From contig NZ_CABVHJ010000027.1 in the NCBI RefSeq assembly GCF_902497745.1, positions 18,893-82,892 on the forward strand: 64,000 nucleotides of DNA, given 5' to 3'. Positions 1 to 8,450 of the stretch are shown here, in pieces. The position numbers were made by a program, and so were the translations under genes. Under the pieces are notes generated by a model, which saw nothing but the letters and a program-made list of their open reading frames with translations, made no database searches and was not told where the DNA came from. This DNA is from Pseudomonas fluorescens (GTDB lineage: Bacteria; Pseudomonadota; Gammaproteobacteria; Pseudomonadales; Pseudomonadaceae). Every line of letters begins with the position of its first letter. The stretch's first letter is position 1.

Positions 1-874
1 CTACGAAACGACGCAGTTTCGGCAAGCGATAGCGATCCGGCGCGTAGAGCAGATGCATCGGTCGGCTGGGGGGCTGGAAATCGGCGATCACTTTCACCAG
101 TCGGCCTTCGCGCAGGTCTTGCTCCACCAGCGCATCCGGCAGCATCACGATGCCCATGCCGTTGCGTGCAGCCTGATGCAGCCCGGCGGAGCTGTTGATC
201 AGCATAGGCCCGCTGACGTCGACCATGATTTCCCCGTCGGGGCCGCTGAGGCGCCAGCGCTTTTCTACTGATTGCCAGTCATCGCCGGCGGGATAGGCAA
301 ACGACAGGCAATCGTGATGCTGCAAGTCTTCCGGCGTTTTCGGCATGCCGCGCCGCGCGACGTATTGCGGCGAGGCGCACGCGGTCAGGGTGTAATCGAT
401 CAAGGGCCGGGCGATCAGGTTGGACTGGTCGAAATTGCCCAGCCGAAACGCCACATCCAGGCCGCTTTCCAGCAGATCGGGACGGCCGTTGGTCAGCACT
501 ACATCGAGTTTGACCTGTGGGTACAACAAGGAAAATTCACTGAGCGCCGGGGCCAGCCGTTCGACGCCGAACGTCAGCGGCGCGGTGAGGCGCAGCATGC
601 CCCGGGGTTGATCGAGGGTCTGCTCGGCGAGGCGTTCGGAATCGGCGACCAATCCCAACACTTCCAGACAACGCTGGTAGTAAACGCTGCCGAATTCGGT
701 GAGCCGCTGACGACGGGTCGTGCGTTGCAGCAGTTGCACGCCCAGCCGTTGCTCCAGCGCGCGCAGGTGATTGCCAACCATGGTCGTCGACATATCACAC
801 TGCAGCGCGGCCGCCGTCATGCTCCCGGTTTCGACGACTTTGACGTACACGCTCATCGACTGGAACAGGTCCAT
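1..874 (-). CDS. LysR-family transcriptional regulator (partial, cut by window edge)
   Basis: The reverse strand from an ATG at 874 reads open to the left edge for about 291 residues, nearly a full LysR protein of about 300. The N-terminus has the LysR winged helix-turn-helix pattern (start MDLFQSMSVYVKVVETGS, then a helix containing ALEQRLGVQLLQRTTR), followed by a substrate-binding domain (LRLTAPLTFG near residue 95). It is a predicted cytoplasmic DNA-binding protein that responds to an unknown small molecule. It is divergent from the aminotransferase gene at 977 with about 100 bp between them, the usual layout for a LysR regulator and its target, so control of that gene is a reasonable inference. 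The C-terminus and stop lie outside the window. Confidence 0.9.
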   Translation of the reverse strand, partial: MDLFQSMSVYVKVVETGSMTAAALQCDMSTTMVGNHLRALEQRLGVQLLQRTTRRQRLTEFGSVYYQRCLEVLGLVADSERLAEQTLDQPRGMLRLTAPLTFGVERLAPALSEFSLLYPQVKLDVVLTNGRPDLLESGLDVAFRLGNFDQSNLIARPLIDYTLTACASPQYVARRGMPKTPEDLQHHDCLSFAYPAGDDWQSVEKRWRLSGPDGEIMVDVSGPMLINSSAGLHQAARNGMGIVMLPDALVEQDLREGRLVKVIADFQPPSRPMHLLYAPDRYRLPKLRRFV

Positions 875-976
875 TATCAAGCTCGGCTTTTAAATGAATG
901 AAGTTTTGCCGAGTTTATCCAGTTTCGCTGGCTAACCATACTGCCAGCACACCGACCTGCACTGGAGTTTGAAGTC

Positions 977-2149
977 ATGACCGCCGCCCTGATGAACACC
1001 TACCAACCACTGGCCTTGAGCTTCACCAAGGGCCTGGGCACTCGCCTGTGGGATCAGGCCGGTCGCGAGTATCTGGACGCAGTTGCCGGTGTGGCGGTGA
1101 CCAATGTCGGCCACTCGCACCCGCGGATCGTTTCGGCGATCAGTGAGCAGGCCGGGTTGCTGCTGCACACGTCGAATCTGTACAGCATCGACTGGCAGCA
1201 ACAACTGGCGAAACGGCTGACCGAGCTGTCGGGGATGGAGCGGGCGTTCTTCAATAACTCGGGGGCCGAAGCCAATGAAACGGCGCTGAAACTCGCGCGT
1301 TTGTACGGCTGGCGCAAAGGCATCGAACAGCCGCTGGTGGTGGTCATGGCCAACGCATTCCATGGCCGCACACTCGGCACCTTGTCGGCCAGTGATGGCC
1401 CGGCGGTGCGCCTGGGTTTCAATGAGTTGCCGGGGGATTTCGTCAAAGTGCCATTTGGTGATCTCGCCGCGCTGGAGCAGCTGCGGCAAAAGCACGGCGA
1501 GCGCATCGTCGCGATTCTGGTCGAGCCGATTCAGGGCGAAAGCGGTGTGCAGATCGCGCCGCCCGGTTACCTGAAAGCCCTGCGCGAACTGTGCAATCGC
1601 CATGCGTGGTTATTGATGCTCGATGAGATCCAGACCGGCATTGGCCGCACCGGGCGCTGGTTCGCGTTTCAACATGAAGGCATTGTCCCGGATGTCATGA
1701 CCCTGGCAAAAGGGCTGGGCAACGGCGTGCCGATCGGCGCGTGCCTGGCGCGGGGCAGGGCGGCGGATCTGTTTACGCCTGGGAGCCATGGCAGCACCTT
1801 CGGCGGCAATCCTCTCGCGTGCCGGGTCGGTTGCACGGTGCTGGATATCATCGAAGAACAGGGCCTGCTGGAAAACGCCCGGATTCAGGGGGAACGCCTG
1901 TTGACTCGTCTGCGTGCAGAGCTGGCGGACAATCCCAATGTGCTGGCGATTCGTGGGCAGGGCTTGATGATTGGCATCGAACTGAAACAACCGGTGCGTG
2001 ATCTGACGCTGATCGCGGCGCGGGATCATGGGCTGTTGATCAACGTCACGCGTGGCAAGACGATACGGCTGCTGCCACCGTTGACGATTGATGAGCGTGA
2101 GGTGGAGATGATTGTCAGAGGTGTGGGGCGAGCGCTGATTGCGCATTGA
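977..2149 (+). CDS. Class III PLP-dependent aminotransferase, acetylornithine aminotransferase (ArgD)-like
   Basis: This 390-residue protein matches the length and pattern of acetylornithine/succinylornithine/4-aminobutyrate transaminases. Visible features are the N-terminal GTRLWDQAGREYLD, a PLP phosphate-contact region NSGAEANETALKLAR, the aspartate motif LMLDEIQTGIGRTG, and the lysine that should form the Schiff base in TLAKGLGNGVPIGA. It moves an amino group from an omega-amino donor to 2-oxoglutarate. Whether it acts in arginine synthesis or in catabolism cannot be read from the sequence. It stands alone, divergent from a LysR regulator, which favours a substrate-induced catabolic role over the housekeeping ArgD. 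GGAG lies about 9 bases before the ATG; a second in-frame ATG lies at 992. Confidence 0.85.
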   Translation: MTAALMNTYQPLALSFTKGLGTRLWDQAGREYLDAVAGVAVTNVGHSHPRIVSAISEQAGLLLHTSNLYSIDWQQQLAKRLTELSGMERAFFNNSGAEANETALKLARLYGWRKGIEQPLVVVMANAFHGRTLGTLSASDGPAVRLGFNELPGDFVKVPFGDLAALEQLRQKHGERIVAILVEPIQGESGVQIAPPGYLKALRELCNRHAWLLMLDEIQTGIGRTGRWFAFQHEGIVPDVMTLAKGLGNGVPIGACLARGRAADLFTPGSHGSTFGGNPLACRVGCTVLDIIEEQGLLENARIQGERLLTRLRAELADNPNVLAIRGQGLMIGIELKQPVRDLTLIAARDHGLLINVTRGKTIRLLPPLTIDEREVEMIVRGVGRALIAH

Positions 2150-2166
2150 CGGCTTGTAAGTAGCAC

Positions 2167-2256
2167 TGTGGGAGCGAGCCTGCTCGCGAAGGCGGACTAT
2201 CGGTCGACATCTCTGCTGGATGATCGACCGCTTTCGCGAGCAGGCTCGCTCCCACA
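2167..2256. repeat. REP/REPIN doublet, family 1
   Basis: Two copies of a GC-rich palindromic unit (core GGGAGCGAGCCTGCTCGCGA) face each other around a short unique spacer, so the whole forms a long hairpin. It lies in the gap between the convergent aminotransferase and phosphatase genes. The same unit recurs at six other places in the window. Confidence 0.93.
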
Positions 2257-2271
2257 TTTTCGGTGTAGACC

Positions 2272-4200
2272 TTAGTCCGGATAATCCGCCAGATCCGGCG
2301 CCAGCATCCGCGTCTTCGCCTTGCCATTCGAATTGTGCTGAATGATCTCGCGCGGCTGCCCCTGCTCATTGAAAAACACCTGACCGATCCCCGCCGAATT
2401 CCACAGCCGTTCGCCCGCCTCAGCATGCTCGGGCGTATACGGCACGATGCGCATGCGTCGGCGTTTGGTGAGCCAGTTCAGCGGGGAGCGTGGCGAGTAG
2501 AGCCAGCGGTTGAGGCGGTCGAACCATTCCAGCAGGCTTTTCGGAAACTCGTTCTTGATCCCGCTGCTGGTGATCTGCCAGATCCGCGGCCCGGCCTTGC
2601 GGTGTCGGATAAGTACTTCGTAGACGAAGGAATAATGCACATCGCCGGACAGCACCACGTAGTTACCCGGTGTGCGCGAGTGGCGGAAAATATTCAGGAT
2701 CACCTGCGCGGCGCCGCGATGGGCCATCCAGTTTTCCGCGTCGACCAGTAGCGGGTAGCCGCACCAACTGAAGACTTTTTGCACCGTTTCGATCAGCTTC
2801 ACGCCGAAGATCGGCGCCGGGGAAACGATGATCGCTGACGGGTGATCGAGCAGTTCCTGTTGCAGTTCGCTCAGCGCCTCCCAATCGAGCAGGCCCGACG
2901 GTTGCTTGAGCGCCATCTCACTGCGCCAGCGTCGGGTGCGCGTGTCGATGACTACCAGCGCGGGACTGGTTGGCAGTACGAAATGCCATTGCTGAAAGCG
3001 CAGCAGCTCATCGATCAAATCGTCCTGCACCGGGCTGTCGAGATACTGATCATCACCGCTGGCGCTCAGCCCCAGGGTTTTCTCCAAGACATCCTTGAAG
3101 GCATCGGGATTATTGCCCCAGCCCTGACACAACATATAGGCGATCAGCGCATTGCCGATGATGCGTTTGGAGAACGGATGGCCGTAGGCGGTTTCCTCCC
3201 ATTGCGCAGACAGGTTCCAGTCATCGGTGATGTCGTGATCATCGAAAATCATCAGGCTGGGCAGATGCGCCAGCGCGCGGGCGACCTTGTCCAATCCAGC
3301 CTTGAACGCGTCGATGCGAGTCTGTTCGAGGCTGTAGCGCTTGAGGCGTTCGGGCGTCAGTTCGGGCGCTTGCGGATTGATCAGCGACCAGGCGGTCGGC
3401 GACCACACCAGCAGATACATCGCCATGACTTCGGCAAAGGTCACCAGGTGATTGTCAGCACTGCTGCTGGTGAAAATCGGCTTACGCGCACCGCCGAAAA
3501 ATCGCTCGCGCAATGTCTCGTTGCTCTCCAGCGCTGGTAACAAATCCGCACGGTGGTAGTAACTGGCCGGGTGTTCATAAAGCTTCGCGCTGTCGCTGAC
3601 CACGGCGCCTTCGAGGTGTTCGTCGAACAGGCCGAGTCGTTCGATCAAGGCATGAATCGCCCGCAACATCGGGCCGGCCACGTCGTCGGCGTAGACCTGA
3701 TCGCCGCTCATCATTAACAGGGCGGGGCGTTGTTGCGGATCGTTTTCCGTCGCCAGCAATTGGTCGACGCAAAGCAAACCATCCGTCGCCGGGTGATGCG
3801 GCTTGCGGCAAGAGCCGTGCAGCAGTTGATCGATCCGCGAGCGCAGGACGAAGTTCGGACTGGTTGCATCGCCGTACAGCAGATGCGCTGCCCAGTCGGC
3901 GATGCCCTCTGCATTATCGATCAGCAGGTCATAGTCGATACACGTATCGCAGGGCAGTGCGTTATCGAGAGCAACATCGATGAGATGGACAAACGCCTGA
4001 CGACCTACGGGAATGACCGTGCATTTCCCGGCATCGAGAGGAATGTCTCCTACACCTTGCAGGCGCAACGTCAGCGCCAGTGGCCGCGTACCGACCAGCC
4101 ACATGACCACGCGCGTTGGCTCCAGCCGTCGCAGCAGCGGGCCGGCCAGGACAGGAGGCAGCGGGATCAGGTCAGCGGGTGTCGAAGACATCGAGGGCAA
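2272..4200 (-). CDS. PhoD-like metallophosphatase / alkaline phosphatase D family protein
   Basis: This 642-residue protein carries the metallophosphatase motifs of the PhoD superfamily: MMSGDQVYADD (metal-binding Asp), IFDDHDITDDWN (Asp-His pair) and VVLSGDVHYSFVYE (Asp and His near the C-terminal third). No signal peptide or Tat motif is visible at the N-terminus (MPSMSSTPADLIPLPPV), unlike secreted Bacillus PhoD, so a cytoplasmic or non-classical location is likely. The 90 or so residues before the catalytic core contain VVMWLVGTRPLALTLRL, as in the long PhoD-like branch common in Pseudomonas. It probably hydrolyses phosphate mono- or diesters; the substrate is unknown. It is transcribed alone and converges with the aminotransferase gene. 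Confidence 0.85.
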   Translation of the reverse strand: MPSMSSTPADLIPLPPVLAGPLLRRLEPTRVVMWLVGTRPLALTLRLQGVGDIPLDAGKCTVIPVGRQAFVHLIDVALDNALPCDTCIDYDLLIDNAEGIADWAAHLLYGDATSPNFVLRSRIDQLLHGSCRKPHHPATDGLLCVDQLLATENDPQQRPALLMMSGDQVYADDVAGPMLRAIHALIERLGLFDEHLEGAVVSDSAKLYEHPASYYHRADLLPALESNETLRERFFGGARKPIFTSSSADNHLVTFAEVMAMYLLVWSPTAWSLINPQAPELTPERLKRYSLEQTRIDAFKAGLDKVARALAHLPSLMIFDDHDITDDWNLSAQWEETAYGHPFSKRIIGNALIAYMLCQGWGNNPDAFKDVLEKTLGLSASGDDQYLDSPVQDDLIDELLRFQQWHFVLPTSPALVVIDTRTRRWRSEMALKQPSGLLDWEALSELQQELLDHPSAIIVSPAPIFGVKLIETVQKVFSWCGYPLLVDAENWMAHRGAAQVILNIFRHSRTPGNYVVLSGDVHYSFVYEVLIRHRKAGPRIWQITSSGIKNEFPKSLLEWFDRLNRWLYSPRSPLNWLTKRRRMRIVPYTPEHAEAGERLWNSAGIGQVFFNEQGQPREIIQHNSNGKAKTRMLAPDLADYPD

Positions 4201-4262
4201 AGCTCAAGGCGCACAGGCCGGCGATGATAGCGCAGGCGGCGCCTTGAACCCTTAAATAAGCC

Positions 4263-5000
4263 TTAAGAGTCGGCTTTTTGCACTTTCAGCGCCAACAAGC
4301 GCCATTGCGCAGGTAGCGCGTCCACTCGCGGCTGCTCTTGCACGGAGCAATCGAAACGGTAGGTGACATCGTCGCCGTTCATGTTGCGTGCGGTGACGGT
4401 GTTGTTGAAGGTGTAGACCTGATCCTTGAAGCGGTGGCTGACCAGCGCCTTGCTGTCAGCAAAGCGCGCTGAAGCGGGGAAGCGCAACGTGCTGGTCACA
4501 AACGGGCTGCACATGACATACGCGATCATCGACTTGTCGGCCTGGGCGTCGCCACGCAATTTCTTGTTCAGCGCTGCCAGGGCCATGCGCCCCTGATAGT
4601 CGCTTTGATCCAGCACGGTCTGTAACCCGATTGATTTCGGCGCCCGGCTGGCGTAGTTCGGCAACAGTGCGGAGTCGGCGGGAGACGGCTTGTCATCCGG
4701 CTCGATGGCAGCAAAAGCCGGCGCATCCTTCAGTTCGGCAGCGGGTGTGACTGCCTCGGCTTCAGGCAATAGAGAGGTCGGCTCGATGACTTGCGCGTTT
4801 TCAGCCTGCGCCGGTTCATAGTCATGCGACGAAGGAAACAACGACAACGTGATCGACAGCACCACCATCGCGACAATGAAACCACCCGCTGCGCCGACGA
4901 TGTTGCCGTAGAAAATATTCCAGCTGCCACGGTTCTTGACCACCCAGCGCCACATGAATCCCCAAACCGCGACAAATACCAGAAAACGCAGAAACTCCAT
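4263..5000 (-). CDS. Membrane-anchored protein of unknown function
   Basis: This 245-residue protein has two predicted transmembrane segments in the first 55 residues (FLRFLVFVAVWGFMWRWVV, then NIVGAAGGFIVAMVVLSITL), a Pro/Glu/Ala-rich linker to about residue 130, and a C-terminal soluble domain with two cysteines (VMCSPFV and RFDCSVQ). The start is the ATG at 5000, preceded by AAGGAAAGGATC. Its first 55 residues closely resemble those of the next gene at 5116..5475, including the shared pattern RG.WN...N..GAA.GFIVAM, so the two are probably diverged duplicates. Topology suggests a C-terminal domain outside the cytoplasm, but this is inference. No function is recognised. Confidence 0.75.
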   Translation of the reverse strand: MEFLRFLVFVAVWGFMWRWVVKNRGSWNIFYGNIVGAAGGFIVAMVVLSITLSLFPSSHDYEPAQAENAQVIEPTSLLPEAEAVTPAAELKDAPAFAAIEPDDKPSPADSALLPNYASRAPKSIGLQTVLDQSDYQGRMALAALNKKLRGDAQADKSMIAYVMCSPFVTSTLRFPASARFADSKALVSHRFKDQVYTFNNTVTARNMNGDDVTYRFDCSVQEQPRVDALPAQWRLLALKVQKADS

Positions 5001-5115
5001 TTGATCCTTTCCTTAAACCTTCCAAACCCGAAATCAACGCGCGCCCAAGGTGAACGCTGACGATGGGCGGCAAGATAACAAAACAGACGTGTAATGCCAG
5101 TGACGATAGCGGCGC

Positions 5116-5475
5116 TCAGTGAAAATTAAGCGCGAAAAACGCCAGTGTCGTCACGCCAGCAGCCAGCCCACAGATACCGGCGAAAAGTTGCCGGGCCAAT
5201 GGATGCTCTGGCTGAGGACGCCTGACCAGCCACATCCAGACACCCGCCAGCACACCGAACGTGGTGATTATTTGCAACACGCTACTGGCCAGGTTCTCCG
5301 GCGAAGGAGAAACGTGCGCCGGGAACAGGCCTGAACAGACCACCGAAAAAATCATCGCTACGATAAAGCCGCTGGCGGCACCCGCCAGGTTGGCAAGGAT
5401 CAGGTTCCAGGCACCACGGGTCTGCACGACCCAAGCCCAAACGGCTGCCCAGACGAAAAAGTACAACACGGCCAT
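5116..5475 (-). CDS. Small multi-pass membrane protein, paralogue of the preceding gene's N-terminus
   Basis: This 119-residue hydrophobic protein is predicted to have four membrane segments: MAVLYFFVWAAVWAWVV, LANLAGAASGFIVAMIFSV, VLQIITTFGVLAGVWMWLV and LFAGICGLAAGVTTLAFFAL. The start at 5475 is chosen because AGGGAG lies about 10 bases upstream and because the sequence then lines up with the start of the gene at 5000. A longer frame reaches 5643 but lacks a ribosome site. It is on the same strand as 4263..5000, with a 115 bp gap. Function unknown. Confidence 0.7.
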   Translation of the reverse strand: MAVLYFFVWAAVWAWVVQTRGAWNLILANLAGAASGFIVAMIFSVVCSGLFPAHVSPSPENLASSVLQIITTFGVLAGVWMWLVRRPQPEHPLARQLFAGICGLAAGVTTLAFFALNFH

Positions 5476-5599
5476 CAAGGTGTTTCTCCCTCTGAAAATC
5501 GATTCCATCGAGGCGCTGGCGACCTCGTTACTGGCAGTGGACGGCAAGATAGCAAAATAGTAGCGTCGCGCCACTGCCCATCTCCGTAACGGACTACCC

Positions 5600-6346
5600 A
5601 TGCCAGTCAGTACCCATTCTTTGCGCCTGCTCTGCGCAATCACCCTCGCCGCTGCAATGACCCCGGCATTCGCCGCCGTGCAAGAGCATCCGGAAAACAG
5701 CTGGAAATATTACGCCGGCAACTGCCAGCGCGTGCTGGAGAAATTGGCCGACGTGCAGAGCGGTCGCACCACGGCCTACGACGTGATGTTTGCATTGGAA
5801 AGCAACCTGCAGACCATGAATGAACAGCGCTCGAACCTGACGCCCAATCACCTCGGCTCCCGAGAGTTTGCACAATGCGAAAACGTAGCGGGCCAGGCTG
5901 AAGCGATGATCGCCCAAGGCAAAGCCGAGTTCGCCGCAAAAATGCAAGGTGCTGCAGAGGAAGGCCGCATCGCCCACCAGAACTCCCCCGCCTACCAACG
6001 CGCCCGCTCCCTCGGCTACAGCGACGTCGGCGACATCTCCTTCCTGAAACTGCACGAAGACACCGACGGCGAAGCACGCCTGAAAACCATGTTGATCACC
6101 GTCGACGAAATCTGCGGCCAATACTTCCGCGCCACGCAATACGTGAAGCCTTATGTGATCTATACGGTTCGGCCTTCTGACGGCGGTTGTGGCGAAGTGA
6201 AGCGCGTTGCGGTGGTCGGTGGCCGATCAGTGGAGAAGGGTGATTACATTGATGAGAAGGGCGAGTTTCAGTATCTGGGCTGGAAAAAACTTGTCGGAGC
6301 CGATGGCTTCCCAACCGATATCCGCGTGCTGAAAGCCCGTCGTTGA
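5600..6346 (+). CDS. Secreted protein of unknown function
   Basis: This 248-residue protein begins with a standard Sec signal peptide: MPVSTHSLR, a hydrophobic core LLCAITLAAAM, then a likely cleavage site after AFA near residue 26. The mature protein is predicted periplasmic or secreted and holds four cysteines (in GNCQRV, AQCENV, EICGQY, GGCGEV) that could form two disulphides. No domain was recognised. The gene is divergent from the membrane-protein pair to its left and is followed 44 bp later by a PH-domain gene on the same strand, so co-transcription of those two is possible. Confidence 0.75.
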   Translation: MPVSTHSLRLLCAITLAAAMTPAFAAVQEHPENSWKYYAGNCQRVLEKLADVQSGRTTAYDVMFALESNLQTMNEQRSNLTPNHLGSREFAQCENVAGQAEAMIAQGKAEFAAKMQGAAEEGRIAHQNSPAYQRARSLGYSDVGDISFLKLHEDTDGEARLKTMLITVDEICGQYFRATQYVKPYVIYTVRPSDGGCGEVKRVAVVGGRSVEKGDYIDEKGEFQYLGWKKLVGADGFPTDIRVLKARR

Positions 6347-6390
6347 AACTAAGAATACCGGGATGTTTTCTTGAAGATGAGGATGGACAG

Positions 6391-6759
6391 ATGATCGACT
6401 TCAACAACAAAGGCTTCTTCAAACTCAAGCAGAACGATGAATACGCCGAACGCGTAAGCGCGCTGCTGCTAGACGGCGAAGAAGTGATCGACTCTTACAA
6501 GGCCATGCGTGACGGCGTGGTGTTTACCAACAAGCGCATCATCGCAGTCAACGTTCAGGGCATTACCGGCAGCAAGAAGGATTTCACTTCCTTGCCGTAC
6601 AAGAACATCGTCGCCTACTCCGTGGAAACCTCGGGCACGTTCGATCTGGATTCGGAGCTGGAGATTTACTTCTCGTCACTGGGGAAGGTGAAGTTTGAAT
6701 TCACCGGGAAGACTTCGATGGTGGAGATTTCCAAGTACATTTCGCAACATCTGTTGTAA
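6391..6759 (+). CDS. PH domain-containing protein (bacterial PH type)
   Basis: This 122-residue soluble protein begins MIDFNNKGFFKL and carries the strand pattern of bacterial pleckstrin-homology-like domains: DGVVFTNKRIIAVN followed by a polar segment, SLPYKNIVAYSVE and FDLDSELEIYF. A C-terminal helix (MVEISKYISQHLL) closes the fold. Known members are small cytoplasmic proteins of unclear role. The start at 6391 has GAGGATGGACAG just upstream; an upstream in-frame ATG at 6343 overlaps the previous gene by 4 bp and would add 16 residues unlike the family. Confidence 0.8.
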   Translation: MIDFNNKGFFKLKQNDEYAERVSALLLDGEEVIDSYKAMRDGVVFTNKRIIAVNVQGITGSKKDFTSLPYKNIVAYSVETSGTFDLDSELEIYFSSLGKVKFEFTGKTSMVEISKYISQHLL

Positions 6760-6771
6760 CGGCGCTGCCGA

Positions 6772-7101
6772 TCACAAGATGTCTTTCAAGTAACCCTTGA
6801 GCGCAAGGAGCGGCTGATCCAGCTGCTCCAGCGAACGCGCCTCGCTGAAATCAGCAGACAACTTGTGCAACTCGCGCCCCAGCGGTTTCTCGACACCGCC
6901 CAAGGCGTCCATCGCCAAGCCCAGGCATTCATTCATCTTGAACTGAATGGTCTCGACATCCCCGCGTCGCACCAATAGTTCGAAAATGTCTTTCTGGTAA
7001 TCACCCATGACCATGTCGTCCCGCAGAATCGGGCTCAGGCCTTCTTCCTCGTAAGCGAGCTTGAGGGAGAAAAGGGCGACTGTTTCCAGTGACGTTTCCA
7101 T
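6772..7101 (-). CDS. Small acidic protein of unknown function
   Basis: This 109-residue, acidic, mostly helical protein (start METSLETVALFSLKLAYEEE) has no signal peptide or membrane segment. It converges with the PH-domain gene; the two stops are about 10 bp apart. No family was recognised. Its coding character (reading frame, GC-rich third positions) matches its neighbours, so I regard it as a real gene. It lies just upstream of the tRNA-Leu terminator on the same strand. Confidence 0.6.
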   Translation of the reverse strand: METSLETVALFSLKLAYEEEGLSPILRDDMVMGDYQKDIFELLVRRGDVETIQFKMNECLGLAMDALGGVEKPLGRELHKLSADFSEARSLEQLDQPLLALKGYLKDIL

Positions 7102-7155
7102 GGGGTGACCTTTGTGGGATCTCGCCGGACGGCCAGCGGCACTTTCCGGCAGACG

Positions 7156-7187
7156 AAAAAAAAGGCCTTGCTAAGCAAGACCTTTCT
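7156..7187 (-). terminator. Terminator of the tRNA-Leu gene
   Basis: Read on the minus strand, AAAGGTCTTGC and GCAAGGCCTTT form a strong stem around TTA and are followed by a T-rich run. It starts 7 bp past the tRNA 3' end, a normal rho-independent terminator. Confidence 0.88.
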
Positions 7188-7193
7188 TAATTT

Positions 7194-7278
7194 TGGTGCC
7201 CCGAGGGAGACTCGAACTCCCACTCCTTTCGAAAACGGATTTTGAATCCGCCGCGTCTACCAATTCCGCCATCAGGGC
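7194..7278 (-). tRNA. tRNA-Leu (anticodon CAA)
   Basis: The 85-base minus-strand gene folds into a class II tRNA. The acceptor GCCCTGA pairs with TCGGGGC, followed by an encoded ACCA. The anticodon stem GCGGA/TCCGT holds the loop TTCAAAA, giving anticodon CAA. A long variable arm follows, and the T loop GTTCGAGTC is intact. It reads UUG leucine codons. Confidence 0.97.
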
Positions 7279-7291
7279 TCAATGGCGGCGA

Positions 7292-7320
7292 AGTATAGAG
7301 ATGAGATTACCGTCGGTCAA
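7292..7320 (-). promoter_or_regulatory. Sigma-70 promoter of tRNA-Leu with GC-rich discriminator
   Basis: On the minus strand TTGACC (-35) and TATACT (-10) are separated by exactly 17 bp, and the expected start falls about 7 bp before the tRNA 5' end. The bases after the -10 are TTCGCCGCC, a GC-rich discriminator typical of stable-RNA promoters repressed in the stringent response. Confidence 0.82.
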
Positions 7321-7385
7321 TCAGGTACATAGAGAATTTTCGATATTTCCGCTAGACTTTCCGGCCCTGCTAGACGAACCCCATC

Positions 7386-8450
7386 ATGCGCGTTGCTGAC
7401 TTTACTTTCGAGCTCCCTGATTCGCTGATCGCCCGCCACCCTTTGGCCGAGCGTCGCGGTAGTCGCCTGCTGACCCTTGACGGGCCGAGCGGCGCCCTCG
7501 CACACCGTCAATTCACTGATTTGCTTGAGCATTTGCGCCCGGGCGATTTGATGGTGTTCAACAATACCCGGGTGATTCCGGCGCGGCTGTTCGGGCAGAA
7601 AGCGTCCGGCGGCAAGCTGGAAATCCTCGTTGAGCGGGTGCTCGATACGCACCGCGTGCTGGCCCATGTGCGTTCCAGCAAGTCGCCGAAGCCGGGTTCG
7701 AAGATTCTTATCGACGGTGGTGGCGAAGCCGAAATGCTTGCGCGTCATGATGCGTTGTTCGAACTGGGCTTCGCTGAAGAAGTGTTGCCGCTGCTCGATC
7801 GCGTCGGGCACATGCCGTTGCCTCCTTATATAGACCGCCCGGACGAAGGCTCGGATCGCGAGCGTTATCAGACCGTGTACGCCGAGAAACTCGGTGCGGT
7901 GGCGGCGCCGACCGCCGGGCTGCATTTCGATCAGTCGCTGATGGAAGCAATTGCGGCCAAGGGCGTCGAGACCACTTTCGTTACGTTGCACGTGGGCGCG
8001 GGGACGTTCCAGCCAGTGCGCGTCGAGAAGCTTGAAGATCACCACATGCACACCGAGTGGCTGGAAGTCGGCCAGGACGTGGTCGATGCGGTCGCGGCGT
8101 GCCGTGCGCGTGGTGGTCGGGTGATTGCGGTGGGTACCACCAGCGTGCGTTCGCTGGAAAGTGCCGCGCGTGATGGCGTGCTCAAACCGTTCAGTGGCGA
8201 CACCGATATCTTTATTTACCCGGGCCGGCCTTTCCATGTGGTCGACGCCCTGGTGACCAATTTCCATTTGCCGGAATCGACGCTGTTGATGCTGGTTTCG
8301 GCATTTGCCGGTTATCCCGAGACCATGGCGGCCTACAAGGCTGCCGTCGACAACGGTTACCGCTTTTTCAGCTACGGTGATGCGATGTTCATCACCCGTA
8401 ATCCCGCACCGACTGCCCCTGAACAAACAGGCCCAGAGGAAACAGAATGA
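7386..8450 (+). CDS. queA: S-adenosylmethionine:tRNA ribosyltransferase-isomerase
   Basis: This 354-residue enzyme transfers and isomerises the ribosyl group of SAM onto 7-aminomethyl-7-deazaguanine in tRNA, giving epoxyqueuosine. Family signatures are the N-terminal MRVADFTFELPDSLIARHP, LMVFNNTRVIPARL, the core APTAGLHFD and the C-terminal VTNFHLPESTLLMLVSAFAG. Length equals the usual 340-360. It overlaps tgt by 4 bp (ATGA), so the two queuosine steps are translationally coupled, with tgt, yajC and secDF following on the same strand. Cytoplasmic. Confidence 0.97.
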   Translation: MRVADFTFELPDSLIARHPLAERRGSRLLTLDGPSGALAHRQFTDLLEHLRPGDLMVFNNTRVIPARLFGQKASGGKLEILVERVLDTHRVLAHVRSSKSPKPGSKILIDGGGEAEMLARHDALFELGFAEEVLPLLDRVGHMPLPPYIDRPDEGSDRERYQTVYAEKLGAVAAPTAGLHFDQSLMEAIAAKGVETTFVTLHVGAGTFQPVRVEKLEDHHMHTEWLEVGQDVVDAVAACRARGGRVIAVGTTSVRSLESAARDGVLKPFSGDTDIFIYPGRPFHVVDALVTNFHLPESTLLMLVSAFAGYPETMAAYKAAVDNGYRFFSYGDAMFITRNPAPTAPEQTGPEETE

